In this document: positions 15,936-26,001 of the stretch, one piece after another
Numbering within the stretch: position 1 is the first letter of the stretch
Layout of the letters: every line of letters begins with the position of its first letter
Assembly (NCBI RefSeq): GCF_047601505.1
Contig: NZ_JASGJD010000001.1
Location: 3,348,001 to 3,412,000, forward strand
Length of the DNA stretch: 64,000 bases
Direction of reading: 5' to 3'
Source: Cloacibacterium sp047601505
GTDB taxonomy: Bacteria > Bacteroidota > Bacteroidia > Flavobacteriales > Weeksellaceae
Notes under the pieces: generated by a model
What the model was told of the DNA's origin: nothing
The model's input: the letters and a program-made list of their open reading frames with translations, nothing else
Database searches by the model: none
Made by a program: the position numbers and the translations under genes

Positions 15936-18320
15936 TTAATTCGCTCTATTTTTTTCTTCGTCGTTGCTTTTGTTTATTGTTTTATTCTTAATATTAGAAT
16001 TTCCAAAAGAATATTTCACCGAAATTCTTACAGATTGTCTATCTTCATAATTTTTGAATGTACTTTTAATTCCTGAAAAATATGTGGTATTTTGTACTTT
16101 CAACGTTCTTAAAAGATCGTCACCATAAATTGAAATAGACAGTTGTTTTTTCAAGAATAAAGTCTTTAATCCAATTCCTAAATTAGACATTGTTTTCATT
16201 TTATAAGGTCCATAATATTCTGGCAGTTGCAACCAATAATCTAAAGACAGTGAAATTGTTTTTTCTTTATTCAGAATAAATGTGTTAGAAGTCTCGAAAA
16301 ACATGCTCCAACCATTATAATTATCAATATACTCTGGAAACAAAGATTTAATTTTCTTATAATAAGCACTCATGCTGTTACTGCTTTCTAGCCATTTCCA
16401 TTTTTGAAATGTGTAAGATTGATTAATTCCAAAATTAAGCTCATTAAAAGCGTTTTCGTATTTAGTTCTGTTATTGATATTGTCTTTATTAATGTAATTA
16501 ATCTGTTCATTTACATCATCACTTTTACTTAGATATAAAGAAGTATTCCAATTGTCTTTGTGCGTGAAATTTAATTCAAAATTATTGGTAAAAGAAGGTA
16601 GCAAGAAAGGATTTCCTTGTGTAACAGAATAAGGATTTATATACCTTACAAAAGGATTAAGTCTTCTATACGAAGGACGACTAATTCTTTTATTATAATT
16701 TACAGAAAAAGAATTATTTTCGTTGGGTTTGTAAAGTAGATAAACGGTAGGGAAAATTTTTAGATATTTATCCTCATGCACTTCTGATAGCGTTTCAGAC
16801 TCTCCTCTAGCATTAGTATTTTCTAAGCGAACTCCAAGCTGAGCATCCCATTTCCCCATTTTTTTACTTCCAGATATGTAAACAGCTTGTTGCTGCTCTT
16901 GATAATTAAATACATCACTTCTATTAGGCTGATAAATAGCTTCTCCAGAAGACCAATCATAAAAATCTATTATGCTCTTGTTTTTAGTTTCAGAAATTTT
17001 ACTTCCAAAATTAAGTTTAAGCCATTTTAAAGGAAATTCAAAATCTAATTTAGCCGATACATTATTAATTTTCTGATTGCTTTTATTATCTGCTGCGGTA
17101 TAAGTTTTTAAATAATTTTCAGTAAGGTCTTCGTACTCGTTGGTCTCAAAAAACCTAGACTTTTTAGTATCGTAGTTAAAATAATCTAAATTAAAATCTA
17201 TTTTCTTACCTAAAGAATCTATTTTATAAGTTGAGTGATAGTTTAAGCTATTACCGTTCTTTTTATCAAAAAGTCTAGATTCTGTGGTAATTAAATAATC
17301 TTTAGCCGAAAATATTTTGGTAATGTTATTATCCAAATTATCTGGAATATAAAAGTAATTCGTAAGATATTGAATTCCCATTGAAAGTTTTTTAGAAAAC
17401 TCATAATCTAATCCAAAATTGAGATTAATATTATCTCCATATTTATCTCTCATCTTGCTTTTAGATTGGTATAATTTATCTGGATAGAAGATATTACTAT
17501 CTTCCGTACGATAAAAATTAGTACCGTCACCATGAGAAGCAGAGGTATAAAGAGAAAGTTTGTTTTTGCTATATTTTACTGCAATACTTTCGTTGTAATC
17601 GCTATATTTTGATTGTGTATATGCTGTGGAAAGATTAACATTAAAAGAATTTTTTTTAGCTTCTTTCAATACAATATTTACAATTCCGCTATTTCCTTCC
17701 GCATCAAATTTTGCAGGAGGAGCTGTAATTACTTCTATACTTTTTATCTCATCAGAAGTAAGAGTTTTGAGATAATTAATTAAATCTTCACCAGAAAGTT
17801 GTAATAATTTATCATTCACCATTACCGAAAGTCCACTTTTACCAATCATTTTAATTTGGTCTTTATCTACTCTCAATCCTGGGGTTATTCTTAAAGCATC
17901 TAATCCGTTTCCGCCTTGTGCCGAAATAGAATTTTCAATATTAAAAACCAATCGGTCTGCTTTTCTCTCTATTAATTTTTTTGTTTTTAGGATATTAACT
18001 TCTTTTATTTCGACCTCCTTTATTTCGTTAACAGAAAAATTCTTCTTTATATTTCCGTTTACATTTAAATCTTCATTTAAAATCGTTTTTCCTTGGTAAA
18101 TAATTTCGATATTGTAAACTCCATTTTCTGGTAATTTTATTAAAAAAACACCTTCAAAATCTGCAACAGTACTCTTTACAATTTTATCTTTGGTAGCAAC
18201 TATAGAAACATAAGGAATTCTTTTACCATTATCATTACTTACAATACCACCAATTTTTTGAGCCTTAAAATTGATAAATAGGAAAACAAAAAACAGTAAA
18301 ACATTGACTCTCTTCATCAT
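15936..18320 (-). CDS. outer-membrane beta-barrel receptor (TonB-dependent receptor-like)
   Basis: A 794-residue outer-membrane protein. A signal peptide (about residues 1-20) precedes a carboxypeptidase-regulatory-like beta-sandwich (IGGIVSNDNGKRIPYVSIVATKD), then a plug-like domain (KSIEVITAPPAKFDAEGNSGIVNIVLKE) and a large barrel with many aromatic-ended strands, finishing SVRISVKYSFGNSN. The architecture matches the OMP_b-brl_3 (PF14905) group rather than classical SusC. No SusD partner is next to it. The cargo is unknown. It is convergent with the beta-helix gene and separated by a terminator. Confidence 0.88.
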   Translation of the reverse strand: MMKRVNVLLFFVFLFINFKAQKIGGIVSNDNGKRIPYVSIVATKDKIVKSTVADFEGVFLIKLPENGVYNIEIIYQGKTILNEDLNVNGNIKKNFSVNEIKEVEIKEVNILKTKKLIERKADRLVFNIENSISAQGGNGLDALRITPGLRVDKDQIKMIGKSGLSVMVNDKLLQLSGEDLINYLKTLTSDEIKSIEVITAPPAKFDAEGNSGIVNIVLKEAKKNSFNVNLSTAYTQSKYSDYNESIAVKYSKNKLSLYTSASHGDGTNFYRTEDSNIFYPDKLYQSKSKMRDKYGDNINLNFGLDYEFSKKLSMGIQYLTNYFYIPDNLDNNITKIFSAKDYLITTESRLFDKKNGNSLNYHSTYKIDSLGKKIDFNLDYFNYDTKKSRFFETNEYEDLTENYLKTYTAADNKSNQKINNVSAKLDFEFPLKWLKLNFGSKISETKNKSIIDFYDWSSGEAIYQPNRSDVFNYQEQQQAVYISGSKKMGKWDAQLGVRLENTNARGESETLSEVHEDKYLKIFPTVYLLYKPNENNSFSVNYNKRISRPSYRRLNPFVRYINPYSVTQGNPFLLPSFTNNFELNFTHKDNWNTSLYLSKSDDVNEQINYINKDNINNRTKYENAFNELNFGINQSYTFQKWKWLESSNSMSAYYKKIKSLFPEYIDNYNGWSMFFETSNTFILNKEKTISLSLDYWLQLPEYYGPYKMKTMSNLGIGLKTLFLKKQLSISIYGDDLLRTLKVQNTTYFSGIKSTFKNYEDRQSVRISVKYSFGNSNIKNKTINKSNDEEKNRAN

Positions 18321-18483
18321 TATTAGAAATTATAAGTTCAAAATTAGAAATATAAAAACTTGAATTAATTGTAAAATCTAGAAACATGATGAAAATCATC
18401 ATTGAGTATTCAAAAACTGAAGAAAATTTAAAAAGAATACCCTAAAAATACATGTATATTAAAAAAATAATACAAAAACAAAA

Positions 18484-18507
18484 AACCACCCATTAAAATG
18501 AGTGGCT
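18484..18507 (-). terminator. terminator downstream of the tRNA-Phe genes
   Basis: On the minus strand CCACTCAT-TTTA-ATGGGTGG with one G-U pair, followed by TTTTTTGTTTTTG. Confidence 0.7.
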
Positions 18508-18512
18508 TAAAG

Positions 18513-18585
<73 letters not shown>

Positions 18586-18651
18586 TTAAAGGTTGTTTTG
18601 CAATTTTTTACTAAAACTTTTAAATAATAAAAGTAAAATAAAAAATAAAAG

Positions 18652-18724
<73 letters not shown>

Positions 18725-18836
18725 AATTTAGCTTTAGTTTTTAAAGTGGTGCAAAAATAAAGACTTTTTTCACACCATGCAAGTATTTATCCTTTAAATT
18801 TAATCAAATCAGTAAAACAATTGATTTTCAAGGGTA

Positions 18837-20655
18837 TTATTTTTCTGTTTCTTTCAAGTGTTCGCTCATTTCTTCTAAAACAGGTCTTATTGTACTTTCT
18901 GGAAGGTCGCTAATTCTAATATACATTAATCCATCTATAGCATCATTGAAGTTAGGATCTACATTAAAAGCGATAACCTTAGCATTTTGCTTTATATATT
19001 TTTTAATAAGCACAGGAAGTCTCATTTGAGGCTCAAAATCATCAATAAGTTTATCAAACTTATTCAAATCATTATCTAATCCTTCGAAAAACAGATTTTT
19101 ATCCTTTTCCCTAAGCCTTACTTTATAATCATTTTTTGGATGCACATATTGAGCCACAACAGAGTCATAGTAATGAGAACGCATAAACTCTATCATCAAA
19201 GATTTAGAAAAATCTGAAAATCTATTGCTAATGCTTACCCCTCCCATCAAAAATTTATGTTCAGGATTTCTAAGGCAAACATGTACAATACCTCTCCAAA
19301 GTAAAAATAAAGGCAACGGTTTTTGTTGATATTCCGCGGTAATATAAGCTCTTCCCATTTCTATTACTTTTCTAAAAAATGGGCGTAATTCTTGGTCGAA
19401 TTCAAATAAAGAACTAATGTAAAATCCTTCAATACCATATTGTTTCATCACCTGAGCTCCAAGCGCCATTCTGTAAGCTCCACCAATTTTTTTGGCGGCA
19501 TTATCCCACAAAATTAAATGATGATAATGTTGATCGTACTTATCCAAATCGAAAGGCAAATTGGTACCTTCTCCTACTCCTCTAAAAGTAAGTTCTCTTT
19601 GCCTACCAATTTCCCTCATTAGCGACGGAATAAGGTCGTATTCGGTGAAATAAACCTCATAATTTCCGTTAGCAAAAAGCATTTTGTCTTTAGCTTTAAG
19701 ATTTTCTATATCTTTTAGTAAATCTTCAACAGGCGTTTCGTCTATAATATTTTGCACCACTTCTTCTTGCCTCAGAGGGAATTTAAGTGGCAGATTAGAC
19801 AATTTAAAAAGTTCTGTAATAGATTTCCTTCTCTCATAATAAGACCTCATCATATAGACTTTTTTTCGCAAAAAATCTCCCATTTCTCTAGCATCATCAC
19901 AATCTTCAATAATTTTTGTGCTTACAGGCTTTCCTATTCTTATTCTGATGGGCTTATCTCTTTTTTTAAGCATTTCGGAAGGAAGCATAAGTGTTTGCAA
20001 ATCTGGATGAATCTTTGCGATATTGTAAAAAGTTCTAGAATTTTTAGCATGAAAATAAAAAGGCACAACAGGTACTTTAGCTTTTTTAATTAATTTCAAA
20101 GCCGTTAGTTCCCATTGTTTATCTAAAACCTCACCTGTTTCATTATTTTTATTAGAAACTTCACCAGCAGGAAAAATCCCGATACAACCACCATCTTTTA
20201 GATGTTTCAATGTATCTCGCATTCCTCCCAAACTGCTATACGCTTCCTTTCTTTCTTCAAAAGGATTAACTGGAATTACAAAATCTTTAATGGGTTCTAT
20301 TTTCTGAATAAGAAAATTGCCCATTATTTTGAAATCGGGTCTTATTTCTGTGAGAATTTTACACATCAAAATTCCATCGATAGCACCAAGCGGATGATTG
20401 GCGACCAATATAAATGGACCCGTTTTAGGAATTTTTGCCAAATCTTCTTCGTATGCTATATAATGAACATCTAGTTCTTTAAGAAAAGCATCGAAAAAAA
20501 TCTTTGCCTTGGGTATTTTTTATTTTATCATAAAGCTTGTTTACACCATCTAGTTTCACTAGCTTCATCATAGTAGCAGCAATGGGCTTCTTAAGAAATC
20601 CAAACTTAGAAAGCCCTGCAGCTTTTATAAGGTCTTGTTTTGAAATGAGGGTCAT
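18837..20655 (-). pseudogene. olsF: OlsF-like bifunctional acyltransferase with a one-base frameshift
   Basis: The long open frame (18837-20441) lacks a natural start. Upstream on the minus strand an ATG at 20653-20655 opens a frame reading MTLISKQDLIKAAGLSKFGF that runs to an early stop right after a run of 7 A (plus strand 20494-20500). Removing one base joins the two frames as GKDFFDAFLKELDV and restores about 605 residues. Domains: a PlsC-like acyltransferase (NHPLGAIDG, then GIFPAGEVS) followed by an OlsB/hemolysin-type GNAT acyltransferase (RELTFRGVGEGTN, KKIGGAYRMALG). This order fits OlsF, known from Flavobacterium johnsoniae to make ornithine lipids. Could be inactivated, phase variable, or a sequencing error. 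Confidence 0.82.
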
Positions 20656-20663
20656 TAGTAGTA

Positions 20664-21902
20664 TTAGTTTGTAACAATTTGTACCGTTTGTTTTGAAATT
20701 TGCTCTAGTAAAACTTTCTTATTTTCATAGAATTTAGAAAGTTCGTCTAAGTTAGCATTTCTTACGGTATAAAGCGAAACATTTTTTACTAAATCTGTAT
20801 TGAATTTTAAATTCAACTCCTCATTTACTACATCTATTTTACCAAATTTATCTTCTAAGCAAAGAGCTAAAGAAATCGCCGAGTTTTGCATCAGAGAAAC
20901 CTTTACCTTATGTTTTGCCAAAAGATTGAATATCTGACTGATATGATCCTCAGCAATAAAAGAGAAATCTCTCGTCGAAATATTAATTAAAACCTGATTT
21001 TCTTTTAAAATATAACTTTCTTCGCTTTGGTTTTTATCAGAATTCCCCACTTTAGTACCTGGTTTCATAGGCTCTACGAATGATTTAACGTAGAAAGGAA
21101 TATTTTTTTGCTTAAGCGGTTGCAATGTTTTCGGGTGAATAACAGATGCTCCATAATAAGCCATTTCTATTGCTTCTTCGTAAGAAATATTAGAAAGCAA
21201 TGTTACATTTTCGAATTTTCTTGGGTCGCCAGTCATTACACCAGGAACATCTTTCCAAATCGTCATTGCATCTGCATTAAGACAATAGGCAAAAATTGCA
21301 GCAGAATAATCTGAACCTTCTCTACCAAGAGTTACAGTAAAATTATTATCTTCAGAACCTATAAAACCTTGTGTAACGTATGATTGTTCTTTGTTAAGTT
21401 TAGCCACATTAGCTTCTGTTTCTTGCCAATTTACCACACCTTCTCTGTAAGAATCATCTGTTTTCACATAATCTCTGGCATCTAGCCAAGAGTTTGCAAA
21501 ACCTATATCATTAAGAAAATCGCTTAAGATTTTAGACGAAATCATTTCGCCACAACTTACTACTTGATCATAAACAAAGTTATAATTTGGTGATTTATTT
21601 CTTCTAAGAAAAGCTTCCAAATCATCAAAAAACAATGCTACCTCTCCAAAAATGGAATGATTATCCGCAAAAAGTCCTTTAGTAATTTCTAGGTGAGACT
21701 GTTTTATCTTCTCGATTTCACTATGGAAATCTTCCTTCTTAAAGTAATATTCTACTACTTTTTCAAGAGCATTGGTGGTCTTTCCCATTGCAGAAACTAC
21801 CAATAGACACTTCTCAAAACCTTGAGATTCTAACACTTTAGCTACATTTTTTACGCTATCAGCATCTTTCACAGATGCTCCTCCAAATTTAAAAATTTTC
21901 AT
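20664..21902 (-). CDS. lysC: aspartate kinase (monofunctional)
   Basis: Phosphorylates aspartate, the first step to Lys, Thr, Met and diaminopimelate. At 412 residues it has the kinase domain with FKFGGASVKDADSV at the N-terminus, VTQGFIGSEDNNFTVTLGREGSDYSA near 190 and the YGASVIHPKTLQP block, followed by an ACT-type C-terminal region (VLINISTRDFSFIAEDHI). No homoserine dehydrogenase domain is fused, unlike ThrA. It ends 8 bp before the OlsF-like gene on the same strand, so the two are probably co-transcribed. The symbol is by function; it could equally be named thrA1 or ask. Confidence 0.93.
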   Translation of the reverse strand: MKIFKFGGASVKDADSVKNVAKVLESQGFEKCLLVVSAMGKTTNALEKVVEYYFKKEDFHSEIEKIKQSHLEITKGLFADNHSIFGEVALFFDDLEAFLRRNKSPNYNFVYDQVVSCGEMISSKILSDFLNDIGFANSWLDARDYVKTDDSYREGVVNWQETEANVAKLNKEQSYVTQGFIGSEDNNFTVTLGREGSDYSAAIFAYCLNADAMTIWKDVPGVMTGDPRKFENVTLLSNISYEEAIEMAYYGASVIHPKTLQPLKQKNIPFYVKSFVEPMKPGTKVGNSDKNQSEESYILKENQVLINISTRDFSFIAEDHISQIFNLLAKHKVKVSLMQNSAISLALCLEDKFGKIDVVNEELNLKFNTDLVKNVSLYTVRNANLDELSKFYENKKVLLEQISKQTVQIVTN

Positions 21903-22029
21903 TGTTGTACCTTATAACATTTCAAACCTTCAAATTTATTAAATTATTTTCAAATGTTTCTGTTTAAATTTCATGATGAAAATTGGCAAATTTTTACGAA
22001 ATTTACAACTAACCAAAAAAACAAAAATC

Positions 22030-23046
22030 ATGTCTGAGCAAACATTCCGCACATTGGGCGAATTCATTATCGAGAAACAAGAAGATTTTAAATATTCATC
22101 TGGAGAATTATCAAGATTAATTAGCGCCATAAGACTTGCTTCCAAAGTTGTAAACCGAGAAGTAAACAAAGCCGGAATCGCCAATATTATCGGACAAGTG
22201 GGCAACCAAAATATACAAGGCGAAGACCAACAAAAACTAGATGTTCTTGCCAATAATATTTTTATTGAAGCTCTTTCTCAGCGAGAAGTTGTTTGCGGAA
22301 TTGCTTCCGAAGAAAGCGACGATTTTATCGAAATTAAAGCAACCAATAACGCCCACCTTAGCAAATATGTGGTTTTAATAGACCCTTTAGATGGTTCTTC
22401 TAACATTGATGTAAATGTTTCTGTAGGAACTATTTTTTCTATCTACAGGCGTGTAACAGAACCAGGAACGCCAGTGCAAATGGAAGATTTTTTACAAAAA
22501 GGTATAAAACAAGTTGCCGCTGGTTACATTGTTTATGGTTCTTCTACCATGATTGTTTACACCACAGGAAACGGCGTAAATGGTTTCACTTTAGACCCTT
22601 CTATTGGAACGTACTATCTTTCTCATCCCAATATTAAAATCCCAACCGTTGGAAAAATATATTCTATAAACGAAGGAAACTACATCAAATTTCCTCAAGG
22701 TGTGAAAGATTATATAAAATATTGCCAATTAGAAGAAGAAGACAGACCTTACACTTCAAGATACATTGGCTCTTTAGTATCTGATTTTCATAGAAATATG
22801 ATAAAAGGAGGCATCTATATTTACCCTTCTACTTCTCATTCTCCAAAAGGAAAACTCAGACTTTTGTACGAATGCAACCCTATCGCTTTGATAGCAGAAC
22901 AAGCAGGCGGAAAATGCAGCGACGGCTTTAAAAGAATATTAGAAATTCAGCCAACAGAACTTCACCAGAGAGTTCCTTTTTTCTGTGGAAGTGCAGCAAT
23001 GGTAACCAAAGCAGAAGAATTTATGGCAAAAAATATAAATTCTTAG
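22030..23046 (+). CDS. fbp: class I fructose-1,6-bisphosphatase
   Basis: Dephosphorylates fructose 1,6-bisphosphate in gluconeogenesis. ATG at 22030 (MSEQTFRTLGEFI) gives 338 residues, the usual family length; the in-frame ATG at 21973 would add an unconserved Lys-rich tail. Metal-binding motif VLIDPLDGSSNIDVNVSVGT near 118, and GKLRLLYECNPIALIAEQAGG near 275 is the substrate and Mg region. It is divergent from aspartate kinase. Confidence 0.96.
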   Translation: MSEQTFRTLGEFIIEKQEDFKYSSGELSRLISAIRLASKVVNREVNKAGIANIIGQVGNQNIQGEDQQKLDVLANNIFIEALSQREVVCGIASEESDDFIEIKATNNAHLSKYVVLIDPLDGSSNIDVNVSVGTIFSIYRRVTEPGTPVQMEDFLQKGIKQVAAGYIVYGSSTMIVYTTGNGVNGFTLDPSIGTYYLSHPNIKIPTVGKIYSINEGNYIKFPQGVKDYIKYCQLEEEDRPYTSRYIGSLVSDFHRNMIKGGIYIYPSTSHSPKGKLRLLYECNPIALIAEQAGGKCSDGFKRILEIQPTELHQRVPFFCGSAAMVTKAEEFMAKNINS

Positions 23047-23129
23047 TACTTTTCCAAATTGAAAATTCGCAAAATGAACTGTAGTTTTATGATTTTATTG
23101 TAATTTTAATCAAAATTTTTTATAAAAAT

Positions 23130-23339
23130 ATGTTTTTAAGTCTTTCAGCAATTTACCTTATCATTGTATCGGTATTTTTATTCTTACCAACTTTGCTTTG
23201 GATTATCGCTTTGGTAGATATTTTAAAAAGCAATTTTAAAGACTCAAATAATAAAATACTTTGGGTTTTAGTAGTGATATTACTTCCGGTAATTGGTTCA
23301 ATTTTGTACTTTATTATTGGAAAAAACCAGAAAATATAA
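23130..23339 (+). CDS. small PLDc_N-domain membrane protein
   Basis: A 69-residue protein with two hydrophobic helices. LLWIIALVDILKSNF followed by ILWVLVVILLPVIGSILYFIIGK is the pattern of the phospholipase D nuclease N-terminal (PLDc_N) domain, which on its own is a small membrane protein of unknown role. It ends 3 bp before menC. Confidence 0.75.
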   Translation: MFLSLSAIYLIIVSVFLFLPTLLWIIALVDILKSNFKDSNNKILWVLVVILLPVIGSILYFIIGKNQKI

Positions 23340-23342
23340 TTG

Positions 23343-24374
23343 ATGCAAGCAAAATTTAAGAAATACGACCTCAACTTTAAACAAGCAAGTGGGACTTCTA
23401 GAGGAATTTTAACCGAAAAAGAAACTTATATTTTAGAAATTTCAGACGGAGACAAAAAAGGAATTGGAGAATGTGCTATTTTCCGTGGTTTAAGTTACGA
23501 CGACGTTCCTGAATATGAAGAAAAACTAATTTGGCTTTGCGAGAACATCAATAACGATGCTGAATTTTTAAAATCTGAACTCAAACATTTTCCTTCCATC
23601 ATTTTTGGATTAGAACAAGCGCTTCTCAATCTGAAATATGGCAAAGATTTATACTTCCCAAGTGATTTTACAGACGGAAAAGATTCTATAAAAATAAATG
23701 GACTTATCTGGATGGGAAATGCAGATTTCATGCAAAAACAAATTGAAGAAAAACTAGAAAAAGGCTTCAATTGCATCAAATTAAAAATAGGAGTAGATTG
23801 GGAATCTGAAAAAAAAGTGATTCAAAAACTTAGAGAAAAATTTCCTGCAGAAGTTATAGAATTAAGAGTTGACGCCAATGGAGCATTCAGTTTTGATGAA
23901 GCCAAAATCGTTTTACAAGAATTAGCCGAACTCAAAATTCATTCTATAGAACAACCGATAAAGAAGTCCGAAGTCCGAAATCTGAAGTCTGAAGATTCTA
24001 TGATGGCGAGATTATGCTCAGAAACACCAACTCCTATTGCGCTAGACGAAGAACTTATAGGTATTGTAGATTTTGAAGAAAAAAAGAAACTTTTAGAGCT
24101 TATAAAACCTCAATACATTATTCTGAAACCGGCATTAGTTGGCGGTTTTTCTGGCAGTGACGAATGGATTTCTATTGCCGAAAGTTTAAATATTGGCTGG
24201 TGGATTACTTCTGCTCTTGAAAGCAACATTGGACTAAACGCTATTTGTCAATACACTTATACCAAGAAAAATCCTTTGCCTCAAGGTTTAGGAACAGGCG
24301 CACTTTTCATCAATAATTTTGAAACAAATCTACATTTGGAAGGCGACAAAATGTGGTACAAAAAAAAACAATAA
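23343..24374 (+). CDS. menC: o-succinylbenzoate synthase (enolase superfamily)
   Basis: Dehydrates SHCHC to o-succinylbenzoate in menaquinone synthesis; menaquinone is the usual Bacteroidota quinone. At 343 residues from ATG 23343. Active-site features of the superfamily are visible: KLKIG (catalytic Lys), DANGAF and EQP metal ligands, ALDEELIG, ILKPALVGG, and the SALESNIGL C-terminal block. Between EQPI and MARLC the protein has KKSEVRNLKSEDSM, encoded by a period-7 tandem repeat (23963-23997), apparently an in-frame insertion beside the active-site barrel. A dipeptide-epimerase relative is the alternative, but the SALESNIGL motif favours MenC. Confidence 0.88.
   Translation: MQAKFKKYDLNFKQASGTSRGILTEKETYILEISDGDKKGIGECAIFRGLSYDDVPEYEEKLIWLCENINNDAEFLKSELKHFPSIIFGLEQALLNLKYGKDLYFPSDFTDGKDSIKINGLIWMGNADFMQKQIEEKLEKGFNCIKLKIGVDWESEKKVIQKLREKFPAEVIELRVDANGAFSFDEAKIVLQELAELKIHSIEQPIKKSEVRNLKSEDSMMARLCSETPTPIALDEELIGIVDFEEKKKLLELIKPQYIILKPALVGGFSGSDEWISIAESLNIGWWITSALESNIGLNAICQYTYTKKNPLPQGLGTGALFINNFETNLHLEGDKMWYKKKQ
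23963..23997. repeat. period-7 tandem repeat inside menC
   Basis: Five 7-base units: GAAGTCC, GAAGTCC, GAAATCT, GAAGTCT, GAAGATT. Translated within menC without breaking the frame. Confidence 0.85.
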
Positions 24375-24397
24375 TTAATTTGCGAAAAACATAAAAA

Positions 24398-24426
24398 AAC
24401 AGTGACTTTCTATGAGAGCCACTGTT
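24398..24426 (+). terminator. possible terminator after menC
   Basis: AACAGTG (24398-24404) and CACTGTT (24420-24426) form a stem, with an inner CTTTC/GAGAG pairing. The U tract after it is weak. Confidence 0.45.
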
Positions 24427-24516
24427 GTATTTCCATCATTTGTGTGTTTAAGACTAAGCTTCCGCGATTATGTTTTTTGATGAGACAAAATTAGCGTTAG
24501 TTTAATTACCGCGCAA

Positions 24517-24532
24517 TTACACTTTTGTGTAA
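24517..24532. promoter_or_regulatory. 16-bp palindrome downstream of the two-component operon
   Basis: TTACACTTTTGTGTAA, with 19 bases (24514-24532) identical to 27554-27572 at the other end of the operon. It begins right after the kinase stop codon and lacks a U tract, so an operator is as likely as a terminator. Confidence 0.5.
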
Positions 24533-24536
24533 TATC

Positions 24537-25319
24537 TTAAACATACGTCACAAATTTTAGGGTTAAACCATTTTCAGAACTAGAAATTTGGCACTCACCT
24601 CCTACATCTTTCATCCTTTTTTGCATATTTTGAAGTCCGTAACCAGAAGAAGACTTCTCACTGATTCCCAAGCCGTTATCAATAATTTGCATGGTAAACA
24701 TCTCATTATTGTTAAGACTAAACAAAATATTAATTTCAGAAGCTTTGCTGTGTTTATAGATATTATTAAAAGCTTCTTTGGCACAGAGAAAAAGATTTCT
24801 ACGTACTTCTGAATTCAATTTGGTTTCTAGCGAATAAACCGCTCTTTTTACTGTAATTTTAATATCTGTTTTTTTGAAAAAATTCTCTGCATATTGTGCT
24901 ACATATTGCATAAAATTTACCAGATTATCATTATCAGAATTCAAACTCCAAAGCATTTCTCGCATAGAAAGATTCATTTCTCCTGCAGTTTTCAACAAAT
25001 CATCTACATCTGCTTTTATCATTTCGTCTTCTACTTTTTGCTTAATAAATTCGGCTTGAAGTTTTAAAGCAGAAATTCCCGCTCCCAAATCATCGTGCAT
25101 ATCGTGAGAGATACGTTCTCTTTCTTCCTGAACTTTCTTTTGTATTTCTAATTCTTTCTCTAAAATTCCGTTTCTAAATTGAATTTCCTGAAGTAATTTT
25201 TCTTTTTGAAATACCAATTGTTTTTTCTTATAAACCATTACTACCATCACAATAAAACCTACAAACGTCATTAAAATAACGATTGCTATCAAAAACATAA
25301 GTTTTACTTGTTCTGGCAT
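24537..25319 (-). CDS. NarX/DesK-type sensor histidine kinase
   Basis: A 260-residue kinase with one N-terminal transmembrane helix (about 7-30), a coiled coil, and a HisKA_3 dimerisation domain whose phospho-His lies in ERERISHDMHDDLGAG. The ATP-binding domain has FNNIYKHSKAS (N box) and IIDNGLGISEKSSSGYGLQNMQKRM (G boxes). It has no sensory domain of its own, so sensing probably depends on the membrane protein and lipoprotein encoded before it in the same operon. Confidence 0.93.
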   Translation of the reverse strand: MPEQVKLMFLIAIVILMTFVGFIVMVVMVYKKKQLVFQKEKLLQEIQFRNGILEKELEIQKKVQEERERISHDMHDDLGAGISALKLQAEFIKQKVEDEMIKADVDDLLKTAGEMNLSMREMLWSLNSDNDNLVNFMQYVAQYAENFFKKTDIKITVKRAVYSLETKLNSEVRRNLFLCAKEAFNNIYKHSKASEINILFSLNNNEMFTMQIIDNGLGISEKSSSGYGLQNMQKRMKDVGGECQISSSENGLTLKFVTYV

Positions 25320-25329
25320 TTTGTTTATT

Positions 25330-26001
25330 TTAAAAATGATTAAATGATCTTAGCACATTATGGTTCACACATTTCAATCCTCTTAGATAAAGTAGATATG
25401 TTATAATATTGATTATATTAAAAAAATTAATAATACTTGATAAAAAATCTTTATCAATTTTACTTATATCATACATTGGATACATCCTAAAGAGAGCAAA
25501 AGTGCTCCATATCAATAAAGCACAACTTACCCAAAAAGCTTGTTTGTCTGTAATTTTTTGCTCATCAGTATGATTAATAATATACCAAAACCATTGCAAA
25601 ACAATAAAAAGTTGATACACAATTAAAACCAACAAAGAGCTGGTTGATATCGTTAAATCACCTGCTTTAATTTGAAAATAAGCAACAAAAAAAATGGATA
25701 ATAATGATGCAAAAATCAATAAAATTCTATTTAAACCATCTTTATAATCTTGAATAAAAAAATAAGTAAAATAGCAGATTGTAACAAAAAACAGAGGGAA
25801 GTAAAAATAAAACTGGTCTATTTTAAAAAACAACCTAATATAATATCCAAAATTATCTACTAGAAAAACAGAAATCATATATAGAAAAAAGTATCTTTGC
25901 TTTTTCCCATATTTTTTCCAAAATAGTAAATAAAAAGAATACAGCATGGTTATTAAAACAACCATATCAAATGAATACTGTATAATTTCACTAATCTTCA
26001 T
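25330..26001 (-). CDS. hypothetical polytopic membrane protein of the two-component operon
   Basis: A 223-residue protein with about seven hydrophobic helices (roughly residues 10-28, 40-58, 65-83, 92-112, 118-138, 152-172, 185-207). ATG at 25999-26001 overlaps the preceding lipoprotein stop as TAATG, the best start; a GTG at 26022 would overlap more. No family recognised. The topology resembles seven-helix sensor modules (7TM type), here as a separate polypeptide next to a kinase without a sensor domain. Its role as signal receptor is an inference from context. Confidence 0.75.
   Translation of the reverse strand: MKISEIIQYSFDMVVLITMLYSFYLLFWKKYGKKQRYFFLYMISVFLVDNFGYYIRLFFKIDQFYFYFPLFFVTICYFTYFFIQDYKDGLNRILLIFASLLSIFFVAYFQIKAGDLTISTSSLLVLIVYQLFIVLQWFWYIINHTDEQKITDKQAFWVSCALLIWSTFALFRMYPMYDISKIDKDFLSSIINFFNIINIITYLLYLRGLKCVNHNVLRSFNHF

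Noticed and set aside
21973..22029. Longer N-terminus of fructose-bisphosphatase
   Set aside because: The added residues are Lys-rich and unconserved, while the family start is MSEQTFRTLGEF at 22030.
24517..24532. Palindrome as a plain terminator of the two-component operon
   Set aside because: No U tract follows and an identical copy lies upstream of the operon, so a protein-binding site is more likely.
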